A stretch of 61,168 nucleotides of DNA from Lingula anatina. Lineage: Eukaryota > Brachiopoda > Lingulata > Lingulida > Lingulidae. The notes under the pieces are model-generated. The model was given only the letters and a program-made list of their open reading frames with translations. It made no database searches and was not told the DNA's origin. The stretch covers positions 76,444 to 137,611 of the forward strand of contig NW_019775703.1 of NCBI RefSeq assembly GCF_001039355.2, given 5' to 3'. Below, piece after piece: positions 48,462 to 61,168 of this stretch (the stretch's first letter is position 1; each line of letters opens with the position of its first letter). Position numbers and translations under genes: made by a program.

Positions 48462-49120
48462 ATTATTATTACCTTTTTTTGAGAATGACAAATGTATAAA
48501 AAATAATCACAATTTTTGTTTTAAAATTAGCTACCATTGACATTTTATACCATCGCTCCCCCCTTCCCAATATCTACAGAATCAGTACAAACCTACTGCA
48601 TTATACAACTGACTTGACTAGTGAGCTGTGTCAAATATTTCATAAAACATGTACATTTCCACAAGGAAAATTATATTATTATAGTGGGTATACTGTTCGT
48701 TTTTACACATTAACAATGTCGGTAGAGTAAGATGGGAAAATTAAGAGAATGATCCTTTGCCAAATATTACATGTACCTAAGCAAATATAACCACCCTCTT
48801 GAATAAAATTATATAAACACCAAGACAAAGAATACCCACTTGCACCTTTAACTTGAAGTCTGGTGTAATTCATATGAACTAAAATCAATTCACAACCCAT
48901 TCTTCCTTTTTAATTTTTTGCAGCTGCTCAAATAGTCTTTTCATTGCATAGAAAAATAGCAGCTTCACAAAGCTGCATATTATCACAAGAGATAAAGTTT
49001 GTTTTCCAAAAAATGACAGAATGAAAATTATGTCTAGAAATTTGTGTACAACTCAGATTTTTCCTCATATACTGTCTGAATTATAGCCCTCCATTTTCCT
49101 TCACTGCAAATCACTGTTAT
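48462..49120. repeat. Near-duplicate block, copy B
   Basis: Second version of 47106-47732, enclosed by N at 48459 and 49121. Confidence 0.85.
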
Positions 49121-49152
49121 NGTTGGCCCAACGTATGCTTGCTATCTGGGAT
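49121..49152. mobile_element. Right inverted end of the GTTGGCCCAAC transposon
   Basis: After an N at 49121, 31 bases read as the exact reverse complement of the left end at 47732-47762 (GTTGGCCCAACGTATGCTTG, then CTATCTGGGAT). The rest of the right half is missing in the gap. Confidence 0.8.
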
Positions 49153-50608
49153 CTAGCAACCAAATGCCTTAAAGAAAATTCACATCAGGTTAAGCTTTCC
49201 TGCAACTAGACAAACCAACAAACCGATCAAAATAAACGACAGACTAAAACCTCCTACCATAGCCGTACCAGTCCATCTGAACACTGGAGATTTTTATTAG
49301 TTAGTAAATATCATATAACTGGTTAATGTCATATGGTTTGCTGTCAGACTCTGTAGTTTGTCTGGCAGCCATTTTTTGACCCAATTGGTCTTTGTGAAAC
49401 CAGATGTGAACACAACTAAGAGTGAAGCCTGCTGCTAAACCAATTGGTCGCAGTTAATTACTGATATCTGGCACCAACATCGATAGACTGGATAGACTAG
49501 TATCAGAATACAATTATATTTTTCACCAAATGTTAATAAAAGTTTATATCCCCTGGCTTAAAATAAAGAAAAATGTTTACCGTGTCCTTATTCATCACCG
49601 GTTGTGTGAAATAAACAGTCATTGTCTGGTATAAAATATATGCTACATGGATCATCTTTTCGAAGTTTTTATCTACACTTAACTTCCATCAGAAGTTCTG
49701 AATCTGATAAAACCAAATCATAATGGAGTAATGGTAATTCAGAAACTGCTGAATGAATTTGGATGAAAAACATTTAAAATGTTTTCTCAGCAATTTTTTT
49801 AATCTTTTCAACATCAACAATGGCATAGTAAAATGGAATTTTCATGTATACATTGCACATTAAGTGGGCAATTACGAACTTGATTAACAAAATCAAAAAT
49901 GCAAGGACATAAAATTCCCCTTTAAAAACTACCAAAAACTTCTGTCATGGTGGCATTTTAATAGAAATTCAGATAGAATCATTTTTCAATGTATTTAAAA
50001 AGTAACCTCTCAATCAGGAAAGTGACTTTGGCAAAAAATTTCGAAGAGACATTTTGCAAATTACGAGGTCATTTCTAGCCTGAGAGTTGGATTGTCTTGA
50101 ACCCTGTGTTAAGTAACCTCCGTGAAGTCCAACAAAAATATCTTTAAAAAATCATTATATCATAGTCATACAAGGTTAAACAGTTTGAGCACATATTACC
50201 GCTATTTAAAATTGCTTCTAAATAATAAGCCTATTGATTTACATTTTAACTTGCAATTCTTGACTTTTTCCTCATATTTTTAATTCATAAATCCATGATT
50301 ATATGAATTTGTCAACAAGGCTTAGCCTGGTATATGAACTAGCTGCAAGCACTTCTGAAAATAAATTGTTACTACTCAACCTTATTATGTTTCTCAATTT
50401 CTTTCAACAAGTGACAAGCATTTTTCATAATTCAGAAATCCATGATTAAGGTATAACCTTCATCTCATTATAACCAACCATTCTTATTATGTTTCTCAAT
50501 TTCTTTCAACAAGTGACAAGCATTTTTCATAATTCAGAAATCCATGATTAAGGTATAACTTTCAACTTATAACCGACCCCTCAAATTACTAAAGACAGTG
50601 GATGATTC
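49153..50608. other. Intergenic region, SFMBT 3' side
   Basis: AT-rich; no gene recognised. It should hold the SFMBT 3' UTR next to 50608 and includes the two-copy repeat at 50381-50575. Confidence 0.55.
50381..50575. repeat. Two-copy direct repeat, 102-bp period
   Basis: A block starting cttattatgtttctcaattt occurs at 50381 and again at 50483, almost identical over about 80 bp. Probably in the SFMBT 3' UTR or just beyond it. Confidence 0.85.
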
Positions 50609-53600
50609 CTATACAAATTGTTCAAAGAAAGCCAGTTTGACCCTCTCTATATGGTGACACAGTTTGATTGCAGGTCCCAGTTTTAGCTCCATGTGTTCCT
50701 GGAGTGTTGGCAGGCTCAGCAACAGCAGTGCTTGACCATCTATGTCCTACAGAGAGAAAACAATTAAGGATTATATAATTATGGTAATTTAAATTTAAAA
50801 CTATGTGATCTGAATGGACAGCAATGGTAGAGCCAGAAGGGGCATAATGAATCACATGCCCTACACCTGCTTCCTTACTCCCTCCCCCCCCCCCAAAAAA
50901 AAATGTACAAATTGAGATGAAACCATTTAATTGACAAACAATTTTTCTCCATCTCTGAGCCCATATATTTCACATACAACAGTTAAGTTGTTTTTTTAAT
51001 GTACTGTTTTATATCCGCCTTGCTTTATTGGGCTTTTTCATCTTTGTGCTCTTTCCTGATGCAAGTCCTGAGCCTGGCAACCGGTTCCTCTCACAATAAA
51101 AATACTTTTTCCAGCTAGGCCAACACCAGGTTCCCTTCAAAGCAAGATTATTCAAACCGATCCCTGTACCTTCTTGACATCCAGGTTTCTGATACATACC
51201 TGTTCTTTAAAAGCCCTGGCCAGGTGTGCACAGTCTGTGGTTTTAATAAACTGTATGACATTGGCCACACTCCAGTGGAGAGGGTTCGATTCCAGGTATA
51301 GTCTCTCAGAGGGCTTGATAGACTGAAAAAGATGATGACAAATAGAAATCTTTGTGTAATATTCTATGTACAATCAGCATATTCTTAAAGATACCTGTTT
51401 CATCTATTCTTTCACCATTTTTCAAGAAATAATTACATATTTTAGCAACTGAAAGGGTTCAAAACAAACAATTTTCTTGGCAGTCTTTCCAAAGCATCTT
51501 TCTGTATTGTTATTATTTTTGAAAAAAAAGTTTGTCTCTTTTTATCAGTAAGTATTTTTATGGACCATGTCAAGCGAAGGAAGTTCATACCCTAGCCAGA
51601 CAGAAGGTAAACAACATCCCTACTTACATAGTAGGGTTTCTCCTTCTGAGATGGAAGTGTGGATGCCACCATTTCTGTTTCCAGATCTTTCTTCGACTTC
51701 CTTCCTCGTTTCTTCCTCACCTCCTCTTGTGGGACTTCTTCTTCTACGTCCTCATCTCCATCAAACATCTCTGACCACAATATTTTCTTGTGAGTCCTCT
51801 TTTCAAAAGTATATTTTGGCAGTTTCACGCCTCTGGTGCGAATGTCTGTAGGTGGTGCCACATAATGTGTATATTTGCGTTTTTGACGCAAAGGTTTAAA
51901 ATCGGGATCCCTGGAAATTTGCCTCGAGGTTTGTCTAGAGTACATCTGTCTCTCTCGTTCAACACTGTCTTCTGATTCTTTGCTAACTACGCTTTGATTA
52001 TCTGCTTCAAATACCTCCTCCTCTTCCCCTTCTCCGTTCATGTCTAAATCATCACCGTTTTCTGAAACTACAGATTTCTTCTTGGCCATCAGGTTCACCT
52101 TCTTCCTTTTGCGCCGTTTCCCAGGTTTTTTGGGCCCATTTTCCAGATTTGTGTGTCCCCCTGGTGGCCGTCCTATCTTCCTTTTCTTCTTCTTGCCATA
52201 ATAATATGCTGTGTAGAAAGAGATTTAAATTGATAAATCATTAAACAAGATGTTTATTTACTGAAAGTTTTAAAGTATTTTTGCAACTGAAGCTGTGCAA
52301 GGTTTTGTTGCTGAATCATTCATAATATATTGGGAGATGACATATTTTTAACTGTAGCGTATGGTAATGTTCATATAATAGGTGTTAATGATGATCATAT
52401 CTTTTGATAAATTATATATAAATTCAATAATGTAATAGCACAAACTCTGGTAGTTGTTTTTCAATAGGAGGTTGAGTTTAAAATGAACATTTTTTAGAAG
52501 TGAAAAATAGTGCACAAAGTTTTTTTTCATTCTTACTGTATTTGGTCTTGGTGAGCTGAGAGCAGTGTTCTGGGCAGTTCTCGTCTACGTAGTGGGGGCT
52601 GAAGAGGTTTGGGCAGCACTCCAGCTTGATACACACTTGGCGACAGAATTCCTCAATTTGTTCTGTAGTCTTACAAATCTCTACCACTGCACGGTAACTC
52701 TTGCCTTTGTATCTGCAGGGAAATGTTTGTCAAATGTTATAAGACTTTTTAAATTTTTAATAATTTTCAATAATTTCTAAATTTGAAACACCTAAATAAA
52801 ACAATTATATTACAAATACCACAAATTTGCCAACATGCACAAGAGCCAGGCTATGTTAAATTCTATGCAATCATATTGCTGAATAATGAGATATAATTTG
52901 ATAAAAACGACACATATAATAAGAAAATTAAACAAAGTGGTAATATACATAGATATCACAATTTTTTTTTTCATAACACAAACCCATTGCTCAAAATGCA
53001 AAAGCAATGGCTTTTTCCAGACCAGTACTCACTTTGCTTTGAGCATTTGCTGGTACATCCTAGGGTTCGGCTCATGGTCCATCTGCAGCTCTCGTAGCAC
53101 CCTGCTGGACTTGTAGGCCACATTAATAAGCATGGTTAGCACCTCTTTAATCACCAGCACCACGGGACCAGGACCCACACACTTGGGAAGCTCAGCTATA
53201 CGCCCCTTGCTAAGGTACGGACCAGAAAAACACTTGTGGTTGAAGTAAATCTTGGGGCACCAGCCATCTGAAAAGTTGAAAACAGTGATGCAATTCTGAT
53301 TAGAAAATTAAATTTCAAATTTAATGCCAATTCATCCACAGGTCCTTAAACTGTAATACTTATCCTATTATGTACTAAAGTATACTATACTACACTGTAA
53401 GAGAAAAAGGCAAACTAAACTTTTTTAAATTCCATTATTTTTTTAGTACAAACATCATTAAAGAATTTAACATTAATAACCAAAATAGTTACAACAGCAT
53501 TATGGAATCTAATTATTTTTGATCATTTTTAAATTCAAATTGTGTATAAATGTTCATCATTAAAAATCTTGTTAATAATTTAAATAATAAATATATAAAA

Positions 53601-56600
53601 TAGTTACATTGTCCATATCTATCTTCATATTAAGTAAAAATATTATCAACATAACAAATGGTTTGATGACAGAAGTTTTTAACTCACTTCCGGCATCCCC
53701 ATTTTGTATCTGTGAGAAAGTCAAAGCTCTGAAGTCATCAGGACTGCAGTGGTCACCAACTATCCTCCTGAAAAGACAAACAGATTTTGTTCAACTAAAA
53801 CAATTTAAGATTGTTACTTTTCAGTCTCAGTTATCATTCATAAAAATGCGAAAAGGCCTCATCACTGGTAACAAACCATCTGCATGGTGCTTTACTAGCA
53901 GGCAACTTCACCAGTAATTGATAATTATTTGACACACTGCACTAAGCCTTTTAAGAAAGACTCTCCTCCTTCACATGCAGTTCCACAATGCCACTTTGCT
54001 CCACTTTGCTCAATTTATAAAGGATTTCAACCATTATAAAGCTAAAATTTCAAACTGCATTCTTCCTCATTTAACCCCAGAAGTTTTTTATTTATTTATT
54101 TTATCTTAGAACTGAAAACATAGTTGATAAGTTTTCCAAGCATTTGAACGAAAGGTATTTGAACTAGATTACAAGAATCACTCACTCAGGCTGCACAACA
54201 GCTACTTTTTTCACACGCCCTCTCCCAAAATTCTTCTGTGGCGGTTTCAAAGTGTAGCCATTACTTTCACACCAGCCTACTGGGAATATATCATGTGACT
54301 CCACATCTACAATATGATTGGCTTTCATGGAAGCAGAGCTGTCCAAGTGTATCCAGATTAGTTTGTCAATGATTTTGGTGATTGTTGCACAGCAGATCTG
54401 ATGGGGGTGTTCAGGGTTCACAGCCTCCAGTTTCTGTCCTCGTTTAAACTCGTGTTCTGGAACCTCCATGTTGAAGCACTTCTCTGGAGCTGCCTCGGAA
54501 TTTGTGTCTGCCAGGTAGACATCCCAGTCAAATTCTGGTTTGGCATAACCTAGTGAGGATTGTAATTATAAATATGAACTACGTGTTAATATCAAACAAA
54601 TCTAAGAACGTAACACCCCCAAAAACAATGTTCCAACATTTCACGCATAAACATTCATATTTATTTTCAGTCCAAGATTTTAAAATATGACCATATGATA
54701 ACTTATTCCCAACAGCACATTTTCTTTTCTAAACATGCCAACACAGCACAATGCATCTCACCTTTTGGGGTGATCAGCGTCACTCCCTTCCACATTGCCC
54801 ATCGAATTGGGAATATTTCTGGGGAGTCTGCGTGACAGCACAATCGCACAGGTGTGGTGTTCTCGCCCTCCGTCAGCTGGTCCACCTCCACTATAAAGTA
54901 CAGGTTGTTGATCACCTGGACCACAGTGGCGGGGCACAGGTGGGTGTGATTCTTGGGGTGCAGAAGCTCCAGCTTCCAACCTCTCTGGAAGCTGTGTTCT
55001 CTCAACTCCATCTGGTCCTGAAATAATCCATATCAAGGTTACAGTATATACCAAAGGGACAGCTCTCTCTCCTCCACCTGAAATAATCTATATCAAACTC
55101 CTATATATCATTGGCTGCCTATCATCCTAAACAGGGAAAGATATTGCAGTATCCACTTTAATATTTGAGTAAAAAAGAAAAACACTTTTTTTTTTTTTTT
55201 TTTTTTTGACATAAATCTCATTGATAGAAGAAAAATTACTGAACAGACTTAATAAACCTCACACACAGCTTATATTTCTACAATTCTTTGATGATATCCA
55301 ACTTGATGTTATACCTTGAAGACATCTGATGGCAGCTGTCTCTCCCCTGCCTCCTTGATTGCAGACTGGAGAATTTCAGACCATTCCGTGTAGTTTTCAT
55401 GTTCTCCTTTGATTTCTGTAGTTAAATATAATTATTTTTCATCTTAAGAGACGATTTATGAGGTTTGACATATGCAAACAAATGACAACTTCTAACAATG
55501 TCTGCAGCAATTTTTACAGGTCACCAGTCAATCCAGCTGCCCACTCAAACTTACTTTTCAAATCAAAATTATCTAGTAAAAGGCTCAGCTCTTAAAATCA
55601 CAAATAAAAGGTAAAAGAACATTTTTGACTGACTTAGTTCACCTACCTGCTGGAGGTCTAAAAATGCAGCCATTTTCTTGCCCCCATCCAATGGGATGCA
55701 GTCGTGGATGGAGGTAAAACAACCAGAAGTCATGGGTGGCAGAATCTGTGCCTTCGTACCGCAGCAAGAGGCGGCCTCCAATATTCTCAATAATTCTCAC
55801 CACCCACACAGACTTGGGCTGTAGCTCGTGTTGTACTTCCAGCCTCATGCCTTGTTTGATTTGGTCAATGGGAGTGATACCTGTGGTCTGAAAATGTGGG
55901 CAGTCATTATCTACTACATTTTGTATTCAGCTAATTAAAAAATACAACAGTTTACATTAATTTAATTTACATTCCTAAGGGAAAATAGTTCAGCACAGAC
56001 TGAATTGTGGGTCACACATTAGATGGACAGTCACTGAAAAATCACACTTTTCATTTTTTTCCCCCTTTTTTTGTGAGCATTGCTGTATCTAGTAAATCAG
56101 ACCTACAAATTTTGCTGACCTTTCTAAGGAGCCAGTACTATTAAAATTAATAATGTCAATGAATAATAACAATTAAAGGAGAATTGATTAAGACTGGTAG
56201 GTAAAATACAAATTGTCAGCCCTAAGGTTCACCTACCCTATCCAGCAGGTAATTTGGTGCAGTTCTTGCTCCAGTCAATGTTTTCACCAAAAACTCACTC
56301 CAGTTGTCATACTTGTTTTTAATAGCTGGAAAACAAAACATTAAATTAAAACCACTTTTTTTACATTTCAGAGTAATATATTTCAGTTTTAGAAGGTGTT
56401 ACCCTTTTTTAAACCAACTGGAGAGTTTCAACTGTACCAAGTGTGATAGTTTTTAAATAAATAAATCAATTAATAAATAAATAAAATCAAGCCAAGACAT
56501 ATCACCTCACCTTCAGGGGGCTGCAAACTCTTGGAATTCTGGGCACACCAGCCAATGGGGTGTATATCAGATGTAAACACATCGGCCCAGAAGTCGGCAG

Positions 56601-58507
56601 AACTGTCCTCGTCGTAACCGTCGTACCTGAGCCTGAGCAGAGGACCACACGTCATGACCACGGACGCCACCCAGTACGTGTTACTGTTACATTTGTTGGC
56701 CACTTCCAGCTTCATGCCTTTGGTGAAACCACTTTGTAGACTGCACTCAACCTGGAGAGTTTAACCAATTTATTAATCAATATCAAGCAAACTTAATCAT
56801 TTATAAATAAAAGCAAGCTTTTTTATGAATAAAGAGCATTGCCTGAGAATGCTTTTCAATCATTTATTTTTTCCTCATAATCTTTGGATAGAGCCCAATT
56901 AAAATTCGCGAAGAACAGATTTTCATATTTAACACCCTTAGTAACAGTGAGCATTCATGCCTCCTCATTGGAAGTAATTCAGCAATGTGAAAGAATAAGT
57001 AGCACTAAGTAGTGTAGTGCCTTTCTATATTTTTCTATATCTTTTCATGGAGCAAACTTAGATTTCCAAAACATACATTCATTTCTCTATGATGTATTTA
57101 CTGCAACTATTCTTCTGCAGTATTCTGTCCTTTTTCCATAACAATAATTGCTCTGAGTAGACTTACATGTTTGAAGGCAGTGGGAGGTGCGGGCGACGCC
57201 CCCGTGTCCTCCAGGTATTCCTCCCAGATAAACTCTGGTTCCTCGTACTCCACTGGGATGCTGGGAAGATCTGGAAACAGAATATCGTAAAGAGTTTGTA
57301 ATTTAAAGCTTTAACTTTTTTTTTCTTATAAAACAGGAGTTTTGTTATAAATAATTCCAAGGCTTGAACAGTAAAAACAAATATTTGTGATTTATTTTCA
57401 TAAGATATCATGGAGAGCTTAGATTATTAAGAAAGATGGCCAAACCCACTGAAATAAAACTTAAAAACACGCTAGCAAGGGCAATAGTGGACAAGAATTT
57501 AAAAAATTTAATCTGCAATCTGCTCTATGCAACATTCCTGAGACAACATGAGAATTCTGCGGTCACTTAATAAACCATTTCTTGTTTGAATAAGTTAATA
57601 TATAAATTGTCTAGGCAACAATACAAACTTTTTCAATAGAAAAATAATTACTGAATCCTACCCACCTGTCACAGAAATACCACCTGGTATAGTAGCTACA
57701 GAAGCAGAGATGCTTTTCTCCACTTCTGTCTTGGAGCAATTTTCCGCCTCCTGTTTGTCACCATTTGTGCTGCTCTCAATAAGAGCAAAATCAACCTTTT
57801 TCGTTGTACTGGTACTTGGGCTTTTGTTGAGTATTGAAGCATGGGTATGGTCCACTTTCTTTGCCTGCAATCCGACCGAGTTTTGGAAGTCAGGAGGGGG
57901 GCTGTGAAGGACCATCTCTTTAATGGGCTGTGGCTCTGGTACCATTAGTTTTAATGGCTTTGACACATTATTGTCTGTGGTAGAGACTTGGCTCACAACC
58001 ATAGATGTACTCTGTTGTATTAAGTTGCTACCTGTTGGTGTAGGGGCCATGTCGACTTGTGTTAGAGGCGCATTTGTCTCCCTGTCAGCTATTACAGAAG
58101 TATCTTCTGCTGAAAAAAAGTTTGTGATAAAAAGCTTTACAAAGTTACATCTCTTTTTTGGGTAACTCATATTTTCATGAACAATATTATTTAGGTCTGA
58201 AGCAAATTGCCTGCATCATTTTGAAACTAGCCTTGTGACTTAACCACAGCATGAATAAATATTAAATGCTTACGAAATTCAGGTTTTTACAATTACAATT
58301 CAAGATCAAGAGTTCCTAACAAACTTTAATGGATTTTTCATTTGACCAATTTATTACTTATTATTATTATTATTATTAAAATATCAGCAAACCTATTTTC
58401 TCAAGTTGCTTAACTGGCATCCTTTGGGGCTCTGCTGGGTCTGCAATGGGATGGCCATTACTTCTTGGGGGTTCTGTTGGGGGCTCTGGAGGCTCAGCTT
58501 TAAGGTC
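50609..58507 (-). CDS. SFMBT: SFMBT, four-MBT Polycomb-group protein (5' end outside this model)
   Basis: Fifteen exons in phase: 58393-58507, 57666-58109, 57167-57270, 56511-56751, 56237-56325, 55647-55887, 55315-55415, 54762-55017, 54186-54549, 53688-53767, 53033-53267, 52537-52712, 51628-52208, 51200-51322, 50609-50746. A Pro/Ser/Thr-rich N-terminal segment precedes four MBT repeats (cores [64 protein letters not shown]). Then come the SLED domain ([17 protein letters not shown] to [16 protein letters not shown]), a basic linker with an AT-hook-like GRP and KKRGRKSKK, and a C-terminal SAM domain ([33 protein letters not shown]). SFMBT binds mono- and dimethyl-lysine histones and recruits PhoRC/PRC-type repressors. 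The N-terminus, where an FCS finger may lie, is not included. Confidence 0.93.
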
Positions 58508-58637
58508 CTAAAATCAAAATTTTGGATCATCTTTTTATTTCATTATTATTATCATTTTATTTATTATCTATTATTTACTGATTTATTTATATATTTTCTT
58601 TGACCTTTTCAAATTAAAAAAAAATATTAGGAAAAAA
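56444..58637. repeat. SFMBT 5' exon block, copy A
   Basis: About 2.19 kb with four SFMBT exons, nearly identical in sequence and exon order to 58639-60846. The copies meet at a single N (58638). Confidence 0.93.
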
Positions 58638-58638
58638 N
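58638..58638. other. Assembly gap or ambiguous base (N)
   Basis: Single N exactly between the two copies of the SFMBT block. Confidence 0.95.
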
Positions 58639-60846
58639 TGATAGTTTTTAAATAAATAAATCAATTAATAAATAAATAAAATCAAGCCAAAACACATCAC
58701 CTCACCTTCAGGGGGCTGCAAACTCTTGGAATTCTGTGCACACCAGCCAATGGGGTGTATATCAGATGTAAACACATCGGCCCAGAAGTCGGCAGAACTG
58801 TCCTCGTCGTATCCGTCGTACCGGAGCCTGAGCAGAGGACCACACGTCATGACCACGGACGCCACCCAGTACGTGTTACTGTTACATTTGTTGGCCACTT
58901 CCAGCTTCATGCCTTTGGTGAAACCACTTTGTAGACTGCACTCAACCTGGAGAGTTTAACCAATTTATTAATCAATATCAAGCAAACTTAATCATTTATA
59001 AATAAAAGCAAACTTTTTTAATGAATAAAGAGCATTGCCTGAGAATACTTTTCAATCATTTATTTTTTTCCTCATAATCTTTGGATAGAGCCCAATTAAA
59101 ATTTGCGAAGAACAGATTTTCATATTTAACACCCTAAGTAACAGTGAACATTCATGCCTCCTCATTGGAAGTAATTCAGCAATGTGAAAGAATAAGTAGC
59201 ACTAAGTAGTGTAGTGCCTTTTTATATTTTTCTATATCTTTTCATGGTGCAAACTTAGATTTCCAAAACATACATTCATTTCTCTATGATGTATTTACTG
59301 CAACTATTCTAATTTCTTCTGCAGTATTCCGTCCTTTTTCCATAACAATAATTGCTCTGAGTAGACTTACATGTTTGAAGGCGGTGGGAGGTGCGGGCGA
59401 CGCCCCCGTGTCCTCCAGGTACTCCTCCCAAATAAACTCTGGTTCCTCGTACTCCACTGGGATGCTGGGAAGATCTGGAAACAGAATATCGCAAAGAGTT
59501 TGTGATTCAAAGCTTTAAAAATCTTTTATTTTCTTGTAAGTCAGGAGTTTTGTTATAAATAATTCCAAGGCTTGAACAGTAAAAACAAATATTTGTGATT
59601 CATTTTCATAAGATATCATGGAGAGCTTAGATTATTAAGAAAGATGGGCAAACCCACTGAAATAAAACTCAAAAACACGCTAGAAATGGCAATAGTGGAC
59701 AAGAATTCAAAAATTTAATCTGCAATCTGCTCTATGCAACATTCCTGACACATAAGAATTTTGCGGTCACTTAATATACCATTTTTTGTTTGAATAAGTT
59801 AATATGTAAATTGTCTAGGCAACAATATAAACTTTTTCAATAGAAATATAATTACTGAATCCTACCCACCTGTCACAGAAATACCACCTGGTATAGCAGC
59901 TACAGAAGCAGAGGTGCTTTTCTCCACTTCCGTCTTAGAGCAATTTGCTGCCTCCTGTTTGTCACCATTTGTGCTGCTCTCAATGAGAGCAAAATCAACC
60001 TTTTTCATTGTACTGGTACTTGTTGGGCTTTTGATGAGTATGGAAGCATGGGTATGGTCCACTTTCTTTGCCTGCAATCCGACGGAGTTTTGGAAGTCAG
60101 GAGGGGGGCTGTGAAGGACCATCTCTTTAATGGGCTGTGGCTCTGGTACCATTAGTTTTAATGGCTTTGACACATTATTGTCTGTGGTAGAGACTTGGCT
60201 CACAACCATAGATGTACTCTGTTGTATTAAGTTGCTACCTGTTGGTGTAGGGACCATGTCGACTTGTGTTAGAGGCGCATTTGTCTCTCTGTCAGCTATT
60301 ACAGAAGTATCTTCTGCTGAAAAAAAGTTTGTGATAAAAAGCTTTACAAAGTTACATCTCTTTTTTGGGTAACTCATATTTTCATGAACAATATTATTTA
60401 GGTCTGAAGCAAATTGCCTGCATCATTTTGAAACTAGCCTTGTGACTTAACCACAGCATGAATAAATATTAAATGCTTACGAAATTCAGGTTTTTACAAT
60501 TACAATTCAAGATCAAGAGTTCCTAACAAACTTTAATGGATTTTTCATTTGACCATTTTATTACTTATTATTATTATTATTATTAAAATATCAGCAAACC
60601 TATTTTCTCAAGTTGCTTAACTGGCATCCTTTGGGGCTCTGCTGGGTCTGCAATGGGATGGCCATTACTTCTTGGGGGTTCTGTTGGGGGCTCTGGAGGC
60701 TCAGCTTTAAGGTCCTAAAATCAAAATTTTGGATCATCTTTTTATTTCATTATTATTATCATTTTTTTATTATCTATTATTTAATGATTTATTTATATAT
60801 TTTCTTTGACCTTTTCAAATTAAAAAAAAATATTAGGAAAAAAAAA
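58639..60846. repeat. SFMBT 5' exon block, copy B
   Basis: Mirror in content of 56444-58637, with scattered substitutions and small indels, including one 3-bp in-frame insertion in the long exon (447 versus 444 bp). Intron sequences match as closely as exons, as expected for alleles or a very young duplication. Confidence 0.93.
58706..60714 (-). CDS. SFMBT: Second copy of four SFMBT exons (MBT repeat 1 and upstream)
   Basis: Exons 60600-60714, 59870-60316, 59371-59474 and 58706-58946 correspond one to one to 58393-58507, 57666-58109, 57167-57270 and 56511-56751. They encode the Pro-rich segment ([14 protein letters not shown]), the Ser/Thr-rich segment (from [13 protein letters not shown]), the [15 protein letters not shown] linker and MBT repeat 1. 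Amino-acid differences include [11 protein letters not shown] versus [10 protein letters not shown], and EVEKSTSAS versus EVEKSISAS. The last exon here ends in phase 1 while the next downstream exon (58507) opens in phase 0; joining them gives a stop within three codons. The copies therefore cannot both be used in series in one mRNA. Most likely the second haplotype of the same locus. Confidence 0.85.
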
Positions 60847-61168
60847 TGGATTTGCAGACTGCATTTCATGAATATTGAAGCAGTGGAACATTAAACATTC
60901 TCCAAAGGGCAGCAATTGTAGGAAAGTATCTGATGTTTTGTGAATACTTAAGACTTTACCATACATGAAAATTGACTACGTAAAACAATTTTATGATGAA
61001 GAAAATTCTCTGAAGTAAATATACAATTTCAATTCTATCTTTCTTTCAATTTCAATGTCTCAAGTTCAAAATCCAAATTCAGATTATACATTTCTAAGCC
61101 TCTGAAATTCATTATCTCGACTTAAAAGAATTGTCAAAGAAAGATATAATCAGTTTTCTTTTTTTTTT
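60847..61168. other. SFMBT intron or upstream sequence
   Basis: AT-rich, no exon recognised; the SFMBT start must lie beyond the window or in an exon too small to see here. Confidence 0.5.

Noticed and set aside
51280-51300. tRNA-like T-loop word GGTTCGATTCC
   Set aside because: It lies inside the SFMBT SAM-domain exon (encoding ESNPLHW on the other strand), and no acceptor stem or anticodon arm surrounds it.
1-61168. CRISPR arrays, prokaryotic operons, integrated viral genes
   Set aside because: No spaced identical repeats, no ribosome-binding-site gene series, and no recognisable reverse transcriptase, integrase or capsid coding sequence in any frame.

Overview
This is animal nuclear DNA: AT-rich, with multi-exon genes, GT-AG introns, microsatellites and small DNA-transposon relics. 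The gene models match bilaterian families closely, and the style (small introns, many acatgta words, near-duplicate blocks at single-N gaps as in a highly heterozygous marine invertebrate) suggests a lophotrochozoan such as a mollusc, annelid or brachiopod. That placement is inference; no rRNA or mitochondrial marker is present. All models were built by hand from splice sites, reading phase and family resemblance.

Layout: (1) 1-2520, minus: 5' part of an ankyrin-repeat protein, running off the left edge. (2) 6374-8639, minus: a two-exon secreted precursor whose C-terminal half carries four copies of an L-x-R-hydrophobic-K-R hexapeptide, the last being LLRVKR, the inhibitory sequence of vertebrate proSAAS. 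(3) 10485-13095, minus: an ATP23-family protein whose HExxH zinc motif is replaced by RELIV. (4) 14285-20705, plus: a short DSL (Delta-type) Notch ligand. (5) 22466-24742, minus: DNAJB9/ERdj4-like ER J-protein with a histidine-rich insert. (6) 25279-29859, plus: cereblon, head-to-head with (5). (7) 32856-37405, minus: a DraG-type ADP-ribosylglycohydrolase. (8) 37584-45938, plus: DNAJC2/ZRF1, head-to-head with (7). (9) 50609 to beyond 60714, minus: SFMBT, with four MBT repeats, SLED and SAM domains; its 5' exon block is present twice around a single N.

The genes do not form a pathway. There are two divergent pairs with probable shared promoters (DNAJB9/CRBN and ADP-ribosylhydrolase/DNAJC2), and two chromatin-linked genes (DNAJC2, SFMBT) are neighbours. 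Mobile-element relics include an inverted pair of about 210-bp hAT-like MITEs 21 kb apart, a 172-bp MITE with a G tract, a 114-nt near-perfect hairpin, and a transposon built from GTTGGCCCAAC words that is broken by assembly gaps.

The strongest leads are the proSAAS-like precursor with multiplied inhibitor hexapeptides and the ATP23 homologue that has lost both zinc-binding histidines while otherwise looking like a maintained gene.
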